This document shows, piece after piece, positions 57,001 through 64,000 of a stretch of DNA of 64,000 nt. Below the pieces are notes generated by a model. That model searched no databases and was not told where the DNA came from. It saw only the letters and a program-made list of their open reading frames with translations. Source of the DNA: Astropecten irregularis. Its lineage: Eukaryota; Echinodermata; Asteroidea; Paxillosida; Astropectinidae. Numbering within the stretch: the first letter of the stretch is position 1; every line of letters starts with the position of its first letter. The DNA lies in contig OZ020252.1 of the NCBI GenBank assembly GCA_963971285.1, positions 14,359,662 to 14,423,661 of the forward strand, given 5' to 3'. The position numbers and the translations under genes are program-made.

Positions 57001-57629
57001 TTATTTATTTATTTCCTTTATTTATCCAGGGTGAGCCAAATCAGTGGATACGGAGTCACGCTTCAATGACTCATGTTTCAGTGAATATGCTTTGTACACA
57101 CTACACAGTGTGTGCAGTTCACTTTGTATCCGTGTATCCACTTCCCCGGACCCACATTGGATTTAGAATTGGAATTGGAATTTTTTCCAACCTTCCCCAT
57201 TCACTTAGCGTGGTTCATAGGGATGCTTCGTTCTCAAATATTTGTAATAAGCTGTACGCAACACATCATGGGCCTAGGCCCTAGTTAGTTTGCACTGTAA
57301 CTTGAATTAGGTTTCTCGCCATTCGTGATTTGTTCGACCTTGTATCCACTGATTGAATTTTAGGGGGTATTTTCGCTTGGCGGGGTATTCTGCAATTGCT
57401 CCCTTATGTCTTGTTAAGCAATTAGACCTAGACCTAGGCCTATTTCACTTGCATTGCAATCTTCACTGACCCAAACAAAATCATCAAAATGTTCAACTGA
57501 AAACAAGCAAAAAGTCATCAACAACCAGACCACACTTAAATTGAAACACTTACGACCATAGACGGTAAGGAACGTTACCTTTGTTAGATCCACCCCGGGC
57601 CCAACCAGTGGCAAGCCATCGGCATCCAT
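54053..57629 (-). CDS. WASHC3: WASH complex subunit 3 (CCDC53), complete
   Basis: Small coiled-coil subunit of the WASH complex, which activates Arp2/3 on endosomes for cargo sorting. Coding exons, read leftward: 57579-57629, 56631-56729, 55974-56039, 55422-55544, 55006-55101, 54817-54881, 54053-54152. These total 600 nt, 199 residues plus TAG, against 194 in human, with all junctions GT-AG and in frame. The N-terminus MDADGLPLVGPGVDLTK is a close match to the vertebrate protein. Residues about 18-72 form the helical/coiled-coil core (RFLNKFSCVSEQKLADLNTR). A Pro-rich linker spans 83-125. SQDPRYMKYFKMINMGVPV (two exons) is the conserved C-terminal motif, followed by an acidic DEFSD tail. Introns hold family A, B and J MITEs. 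Confidence 0.97.
54244..54593 (+). repeat. Family A MITE, copy A12, in WASHC3 intron 6
   Basis: Standard family A body. The left end is eroded (TTAAACTTTGGTTATAGTC) and the right end is TATGATAGGACCTTTC. Confidence 0.75.
55293..55413. repeat. Family J foldback MITE, copy J2, in WASHC3 intron 4
   Basis: GGGCCTGTTTGTTTCAGGCA on the left, CTGAAACAAAGAGGCCC on the right. It ends 8 bp from the exon 4 donor. Confidence 0.8.
56091..56325. repeat. Family B foldback MITE in WASHC3 intron 2
   Basis: Left AGGCTAATTTCATAGAGCTG, right AAGCAGCTCTGTGGCCAAT. Confidence 0.75.
56836..56866 (+). repeat. Diverged arm of palindrome E
   Basis: ACGATGATCATAACCCTTGG plus TTTGACATGGGGA aligns with the left arm of the palindrome at 17931. 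No matching second arm is visible nearby. Confidence 0.6.
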
Positions 57630-58695
57630 TTTTGGTCATCTAAACGTGATAAATTCAATCAAATGCAAGAAAGTTTGGCCCTAATCCCTGTCAAGTGATG
57701 GTGAGAGGGTGGGACAGAAAATAGAATTAAGCATTAAATGTTGGTCCAATTGAGAATTCGCCCAATTGCGGAAATGGATTTCTACGGAGGCCTATAAAAA
57801 CAAGACTAATTTTTAAAGTACTACTTTCGCTATTTTAAACTATAATTATCAGGCAAAATTCGCGACCTCTTCACAACTTGTTCATCTAGCCTAACAGCAT
57901 ATTTCTTGTACATTGGGAGGTAAATGAAAATAAGTGTAGTAAATGTAGAAGCCAAAATGTTTTAATAATAATAAAAAAAAACTGATGCTCAACATCCGAC
58001 CCATGAGGGCGCTATTTTGTAAACACATTTTGACGTGAGAGCATGTGGAAAAAGCAGCTCGTCGTTTAACTTTTTGAGGAAGATTTCTGTCTCCTTTCGA
58101 GCCTGGGTCCAAAGCAGAAGAGGCGTTTTCAAGGTGAGATTGTTCTTGGCTTTACTACAGATTATCTTGCATATATTTTTAGCTCAAAACGAAGTATTTT
58201 TATGATATTTTTCTGAAGTTATAAACACTGTTCTCGGCTGTCAGAGACAAACGTGTAGGCCTACTACTATCTAGTCAAGTCACTGACTCCTGTGTGCATG
58301 CCTCCTGTGTGTGGACGGTGGAGTGTACCAATTTTGCTCGCATTAGCAAGTCGGTTGTTGAGTGTAACCATAGACCTGGAGGAAAAATAAGGTCTATGGT
58401 GTAACTGTGTTCAGTGCATAGTGCATGTTGAGTGCCATTGCATTCTTGGTGAATGGTGTCACTGACTGCTCTTATCTAATCTTTGCCTCCGGACTCCATT
58501 TCATGTGGCCAGGTGGCTGACCCCCTCGATGATGTTTCAAGTTTTGGTCTACATTTTTGACACAAATCTAGGGTACTTTTATTGCCAGTTTGCATTTTTT
58601 AACAGTGGTTAGCAGGTCTTTGGAGGGCCCACTTACTTCACTGATTCTGTTTTTGACTTCTTCATTGATCTTTATAGGAGATGTCGTGTATTTTG

Positions 58696-59075
58696 TTAAA
58701 GGTACATGTAGTATCATACTTTGGTTTTTATCAAAGAAATACAGATTCACTATTGGAAACAATATCAAGAAAGATACAGTAACACTCAGTCATCTGTGAA
58801 AATTTCAGTCCCATACGATGCCCACTTTTTGAGAAAACAGTGAAAAACAGCCGTGCAGTATTTCTTAAGTCTTTTCTCTTTTATTTTTGATCTTTAAAAA
58901 GATCAAAAAGATTTTTGGTCGTTGTTTTACTAATTTCTGGATTTTATAAATTTACACCATTTCAGGTGAAAAAAAATTTAACGTTATGTTTCTACAACCA
59001 CCATCTTCATACCCTGTAAGTTATAGGTAAATCATTTCTGTTTTGGTTTCTTACCAAAGTATGATACTACCTTAA
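58696..59075 (+). repeat. Family A MITE, copy A13
   Basis: TTAA-bounded and one of the best-preserved copies, with a GTACAT insertion in the left end. Confidence 0.85.
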
Positions 59076-59134
59076 AAGCATCTCATTTCCATGGCATTGA
59101 TTCTTCTTTCTGTATCAGCTGTTATAAAGTAGTT

Positions 59135-59330
59135 CATGTTTCACAGGCATGTACAGAATAGGGATATGACCAGTGATCGCATCAGTCTTATTTTGGAGCT
59201 GAGCGTGATGTTTCTGTCATTGGGTTTTGTGAGCGCTGCGGTGGTTTGGCCGATCCTGGCGAGTATTTCAGGTTTGGAGCTTTCATCAGAGACAATTGCT
59301 CCAAAATATTTAAAGCTCCTCACTGTTTTT
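59135..59330 (-). pseudogene. LINE reverse-transcriptase fragment
   Basis: The minus frame reads FKYFGAIVSDESSKPEILAR, then IGQTTAALTK and LSSKIRLMRSLVISLF, a familiar stretch of the RT C-terminal region of metazoan LINEs. No flanking LINE domains remain in frame. Confidence 0.7.
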
Positions 59331-59504
59331 CAGAGTGCTGTTTTTCACATAATTGCAGTGGATTGCAGCAACTGTAACTATAATATAGCAGTAATAATGA
59401 TCACAATCAGACCATGAGTGAAGTACAACCACTCTGCAGTGTCACCCTGGGATTCACCATGTTCATGGTCAGATGCACTTTGTTGTATAATTAAAGATCT
59501 TCTA

Positions 59505-59736
59505 GGAAAGAATTCCACTGACGGCCATCACTTGTGCACAAACCTATGGGACCAACAGAGGACGTTTTGATAAAAATGGCTACCGCTGCATTCAATGTAG
59601 GTCAAAAAAACCTTTTTAGATAAGCTACACCAGTTTTCACACCTGAGATTGAAGTTCATCATGACTTGCATCAAATAAGTTAACTCTTGGAGGAAATAAC
59701 CCTGTTTCCGTCATGGCCGTCAGTGGAATTCTTTCC
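59505..59736 (+). repeat. Family D MITE, reference copy D3
   Basis: 232 bp with inverted ends GGAAAGAATTCCACTGACGG...complement, flanked by an exact 8-bp duplication ATCTTCTA (59497-59504 and 59737-59744). An 8-bp duplication fits hAT-like and some other DNA transposons. Confidence 0.92.
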
Positions 59737-60094
59737 ATCTTCTACTTCTCAAAATGCATACGGTACATCCTAACACTAGCCTGTGAAAAGGGCAGCAAAA
59801 TCCAGTCTTTGCATTTTTTGTACATGCAATGAATTTAATACAGTTTCTGGTTTTTACACGTACGCAAATTTGTGCACGTTACAATTATTGTTATTTATTT
59901 CAGTTACTGAAATCCTAATCAACAGATGCTGACTTTTCAATGACTTAATATTTAATCAGGTCAGATTTCCTTGTGGTTATTTGATCATTAAGTTGGTTAA
60001 AAAGCTGTATCCTCTTTGAGTGATCCCCTTGTACCATTCTCAGGTTGCAGCATTGCTGCACGTTTTCTTAAAATTGATCCTTGGGATATAGCGG

Positions 60095-60200
60095 TGTGTG
60101 AGTGGTTTCATGGTTTCTGACCGCCAAACGAACAAATAATATATAATTGACTATTAGCATGATTAGGGACACAACCAACATAGGGCTGGATAGCTGAGTT
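60095..60200 (+). mobile_element. Truncated S1 SINE fragment
   Basis: TTTCATGGTTTCTGACCGCC to CATAGGGCTGGATAGCTGAG. The B box half is missing. Confidence 0.65.
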
Positions 60201-60479
60201 TGTATCTTTTTGTTAATTTTAAGTTTTCTTTATAATGTTTGTTATTACTGACTGTCTCTTGTCTTTCTTTCTTTGTCGATGTCAAACAAAGGTCAAATTT
60301 ACAGCTCTAGAAATTTAAGAAAGTAAACTACCAACTAATATGCCTAACCAATAATGATTGGGATACAATCGTCATGTCCATTACAAGTGTTTCCACTGAA
60401 TGCTGTCATTTACCTTTGCAGTATCTTGAAAAAAAAAATTCAAATATTAAAATTGCAAAAACCCACTCGGACAAAAAAT

Positions 60480-61010
60480 ATAATCACAAACATAGGCTAA
60501 TTATAATCAAATTAAAAAATCATAAAAACACCTCTGGGAATAAAAATGTCTTGAGCCCAGATTTAAAAGCATCAGTACTCTCTGTCTCCCTCGGATAAGG
60601 ATCAAGATTACCGGTATTCCACAGCTAAGGAGTGATGGCAGAAAAAGCTCTTTCCCCAATTGTGCATAATTTTTGGTATTACTTAGCTGCAGTCTAGTTT
60701 TATCGGATGACAATCGAGTTTGTCTACTTGATATATTACTGAAATAATTAGGGGTTGGACTATTAAAACATTTATACACTAAAAGACACACTTAATACAT
60801 AATTCTAAACTTCACTGGAAGCCTACAGGTGTAGCTTGCTCAAACTTTCTGGTTCCTGTAAGAAACCTAAGTACTGTAGCTGCACAGTTTTGTACTCTTT
60901 GTAATGATGCAACCTTGGGTGGATTGCGGCAAACTTGCAAACAAGGCATTGCAGTAGTCTATGTTATACATGACCAGCATAACAATAACTCAATGACAGA
61001 ATATTTCAGA
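60480..61010 (-). pseudogene. Decayed LINE ORF2 3' end
   Basis: Minus-strand frames read RVQNCAATVLRFLTGTRKFE, then CLLVYKCFNSPTPNYFS, then DAFKSGLKTFLFPE, in the order seen at the end of jockey/CR1-like LINE ORF2. Stops and frameshifts separate them. Confidence 0.75.
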
Positions 61011-61643
61011 TATATTGTTTTATCCTACTGATGTTATGCAGATGGTAAAGTGCATTCCGCGATACTTTGCGAATATGACTTTTCATATTCAAACTGGAGA
61101 TTACTCCCAAATTTCTTTTGGTAATACCAACCTTAAAGTTGGAAGGAATTCTGTGGACATTCCTTGTGTTTTCACTTGAATTTTATTTTTGGCCACATTT
61201 TGTTCAGGATGATTTAGTTTTCTACCGACTATCCCTGAAATTATAAGCTTCTATTTGTACATGTATCTAAAAATGAAAAATGGAAATTGTCATTTTTGAT
61301 AAAAAGAAAATACATTACACAAACTACATGTAAGCACAATCATGACAATAATTGCATGTTGTACAAAATATCCGAATTATTTGCTTATATTGTACTGACT
61401 AGGCCTATTGAATTATATTCAGTTTGGAATCTTAACTATTAGCTAACATAGGTTTAGTTTAAAATTAAAACTATAAATGCAATTGTACAGATAAATGCGC
61501 ATAAAGTCAAATGATTAAACAGGTACATGTATACATACGTAATAAAGTGAATAGTCAATTTAGACACAGGTAAATGCATTGAATCATGTTTGTTTGGGGG
61601 AAACTCACCCCAACTGAATATGGGAAAGTCAATCTACAGTTTT

Positions 61644-62813
61644 CTATTGACGGCTATCGACCTTCCTACATACCAGGCATTTTGGGTTGCCATGGAAATG
61701 GGATCTCGGAAAACGACGTTTGCAACCTGAGCACATTTTGTGCTCTCGATAATCATTCACGTGTTTGTACTTGGGAAGGTCCAGCGCCCCCCAGGGCAGG
61801 AAGGAATTCCACTCGTATTTGGAGTAATCGCGTTCGTGTTTAGACCAAAAAAACTCCAGGTATTTTTGACTTCCCCTTTTCAGGTTGGCTCGAGCAGAGC
61901 TGAGGCTGAGGGCGCCCTTCAGCTGCTCATAGAGGGAGAAACACCCTAGGATATCAACCGCGGCGTATTTCATTAGTTTCACATCTAGGGGGCGCTTCAT
62001 GAAGACCGCTTTGTCATTATTCAGTAAGGCATACCCGGCATCCTTGGATTTCACGAAGTCATCGTTGTTGATGTACAGGCTCATGCACCTACTGAAGCCA
62101 TTCAGCATTGGCTGATGACCTCTTGGTACGTTCTTGTATTTAGGATTTTGTGGGTGGTCCTGTTGGTAGATCATCTGTGTGGATACGAAACAAAGAAAGA
62201 TGAGGGCAAACTAATCAAAGTAATCATACACCATCTCTGCCGTAAGATCTGCAGTCCGTTGTTTTTCAAAAATCGGAGCAATCTTTTGAAGACACATTAT
62301 TCCAAGAGGACAGTGTCTCTACTGCAGTATGCTTGAAGCACCCGATATATAGAATTTCTGACTGATTTCAACCGTGAACCGTGTGTACAGACACCGTTGT
62401 CACTGAGATTGAGCCCTCGATATTATAAAGTCAAGTAACATTGCAACCTACCTGTAGCAGCTGTAGATCAAGCACATTGGTGAGTTTCACATGGAACAGA
62501 TGCCAGAGGCAATCAGAATCCCCCCGGCAGTCAAACATCAGCTTCTTCCGGTCTGCATCTTCCAGAAGTGCCCGTAGTCCCAGATCGAAGACCTTAGGAC
62601 CCAGCTTCTTGATGTCGAACAGGTACACGTGGTCTTTGGTCCCTACGGACACCAGGGAGAGCTTTCCTTTTTCGGCTCAATCTTTCTCCCTCGCAGTCGA
62701 CCGCTATGGACGGTTTATCGGGGTTGGTGACCTACCCAAGAAGCTCGTCCAAGGCTGGTTTGATTTGGCTTTCATCATCTACTAGAGTATACTCATTCCT
62801 TTCAGTTGATTCT
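61644..62813 (-). CDS. EXD1-like 3'-5' exonuclease-domain protein, C-terminal part, with two disabling lesions
   Basis: A DEDDy-type ribonuclease D fold as in EXD1, a piRNA-pathway protein whose insect form is catalytically dead. Visible exons are 62452 to about 62813 (acceptor near TTTTTCAG) and 61644-62174, joined in phase 0 (LQLLQ|MIYQQ). Motif I VDCEG, motif II FDCRGDSDCL and motif III KYAAVDI keep the expected acidic residues and tyrosine region. The C-terminus has a CX2C...CX2C zinc-binding motif (MCSGCKRRF, CLVCRK). The first exon has an in-frame TAG at about 62734-62736 and a frame change in the A-rich run near 62670, both upstream of an otherwise open exon. Either it is a young pseudogene or these are sequence errors. 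More 5' exons may lie further right. Confidence 0.72.
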
Positions 62814-63555
62814 GCAAGTCTGAAAAATATAATACCCCTTGACAACTTAAAGTGCATAAAATATATAATTATGCCCATCTTATTGGTCAATTATGTGTCC
62901 AATGCAAGATAATGGTCACTATAGTGGTCAGTATTCTTCATCCACGGCTTTTTGCATGAAATTGGCCATCAAAATTCTGCAAGGGCATTGACTAATGAGG
63001 TACTAACCCTACTCTTGACATACAGTGCAGAATTATACCCCTTAAACTGTACTGTGATGCAGAGTTTATTATGATAAGAGTTAGAAGTCACTCATGAAAC
63101 AAACTTGTATCCAAAGACTACAATGTATGAACCTTCTGTTTCTCTTCATCACTCTTGTGATACCATGGAAACTGAACACAAAAACAACAATTCTCCCCAT
63201 ATAGCTGTAAAAAAGATAGAGTTGATAAAGTTATAACATGCATGGTTACCGTGCATCCTCCAAACCAATGAACTTGAAATCGACATGTTCATATTGAGTG
63301 CATTCTCTGTCTTTTAAAATATGGACAGTAAAAATATGTCTTAAAAAGGTTGCTGGTATAATAGTGGGACACCGAAAAGTCTCCTTATTTGCAGATGTCT
63401 CCCAAATGTTCACTTTTAGACGCTAAAGTGTCTCCCTAATATGCAATTTAGATAAATTGTTAGAATTATTCCTTGTAAGGGAGGTAGACCCTGTACAAGC
63501 TCCGAAGCTGTGACAAAGTGACCCAAAAAAAATTAACCAAGTCGCCAAAACTCTG

Positions 63556-63686
63556 CCAATAGGCAACCAAGGTGCCTCTGATTGGCTGAAACTTTCCCAC
63601 CATTGACCAATCCCGCGCCTTGCTTGTTCCAACGCACTGATTGGTTGTTGGCCCCGATCCCAGGATCCCCCAGAATCATATAAATA
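63556..63686 (+). promoter_or_regulatory. Putative plus-strand promoter: four CCAAT boxes and a TATA box
   Basis: CCAAT at 63556-63560 and 63607-63611, ATTGG (reverse CCAAT) at 63581-63585 and 63640-63644, then TATAAATA at 63679-63686. The order and spacing fit a TATA promoter with a start near 63710. The transcript would leave the window. Confidence 0.5.
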
Positions 63687-63878
63687 GCTTCAAGTTGGAA
63701 AAACCCAACAGTCTGAAGAAACAGCACGCTGCCGAATACACATTCACAGCGCATAAAACAGCGTGTTGTGTAACTGTACAGATTAATGATGTGTACAGTT
63801 AGATGCATACCCGACTATTAACGCACGTACGTGGCTTAATGCCTGCACAGCGTACTTTCAATACAGACTACTCAAAAC

Positions 63879-63935
63879 ATGGTTCTAACTGATTTCTGCC
63901 TTGCAACATGGATTAAGCGGAGCTTCTGCAAGGAG
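63879..63935 (+). CDS. Possible first coding exon, hypothetical
   Basis: The ATG at 63879 in good context (AACATGG) opens 19 codons (MVLTDFCLATWIKRSFCKE), ending at a GAG|GTAATG donor-like site, about 170 bp after the expected start of transcription. No family is recognisable from 19 residues. Confidence 0.25.
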
Positions 63936-64000
63936 GTAATGAACCAGACCATTGCTGAGTATAAAGCATTTGATCATTAATATGATAAAATGAATTATTT

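Larger units (their letters stand above)
57630..61643. other. Region between WASHC3 and the EXD1-like gene
   Basis: No intact gene seen. It includes the WASHC3 upstream region, family A and D MITEs, a SINE fragment and decayed LINE pieces, all listed. Confidence 0.5.

Noticed and set aside
58020..58134. Possible 5'UTR exon of a plus-strand gene divergent from WASHC3
   Set aside because: There is a CAAG|GTGAG donor-like site, but no downstream coding exon on that strand before 64 kb.

Overview
The window is animal nuclear DNA. It is AT-rich, has split genes with GT-AG introns, and is full of short hairpin-like transposons. It looks like a marine deuterostome, most likely an echinoderm. This rests on three things: CSTF3 and WASHC3 proteins close to the vertebrate forms and lengths, a Drosophila-type cryptochrome (absent from vertebrates but kept by several marine invertebrates), and a Gmr1-type Ty3/gypsy element (a lineage described from deuterostomes). 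The species cannot be named from the sequence.

Layout. 1-4954 (minus) is the 5' part of an LTR retrotransposon with an intact gag, a pol frame open to the window edge, a tRNA-Pro-like primer site and one LTR. Its order is gag-PR-IN-RT. It lies in, or just 3' of, the visible part of a cryptochrome gene on the same strand, whose first three coding exons are at 11508-11679, 7552-7691 and 5449-5591. 11.7-20.2 kb holds repeats only. 20249-21145 (minus) is an unrecognised 298-codon single-exon ORF. 22924-49898 (plus) is a complete CSTF3 (CstF-77) gene: 20 coding exons, 715 codons plus stop, every junction in frame. Tail-to-tail with it, 54053-57629 (minus) is a complete WASHC3/CCDC53 gene: 7 coding exons, 199 residues. 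57.6-61.6 kb holds MITEs and decayed LINE pieces. 61644-62813 (minus) is an EXD1-like 3'-5' exonuclease gene with an in-frame stop and a frameshift in its first visible exon. Near the right edge a TATA box with four CCAAT boxes suggests a plus-strand promoter.

CSTF3 (mRNA 3'-end cleavage), WASHC3 (endosomal actin), cryptochrome (light sensing) and the EXD1-like protein have no evident shared pathway. This is ordinary animal gene neighbourhood, not an operon or cassette.

The most distinctive feature is the repeat load. I can define more than a dozen families of foldback MITEs by eye, several with 2-13 copies, many nested in one another. One 93-bp near-perfect palindrome sits inside an older MITE, and another copy of that MITE in the window preserves the empty site. 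There are also several tRNA-derived SINEs, including a head-to-head pair. I found no previously unknown multi-gene system.
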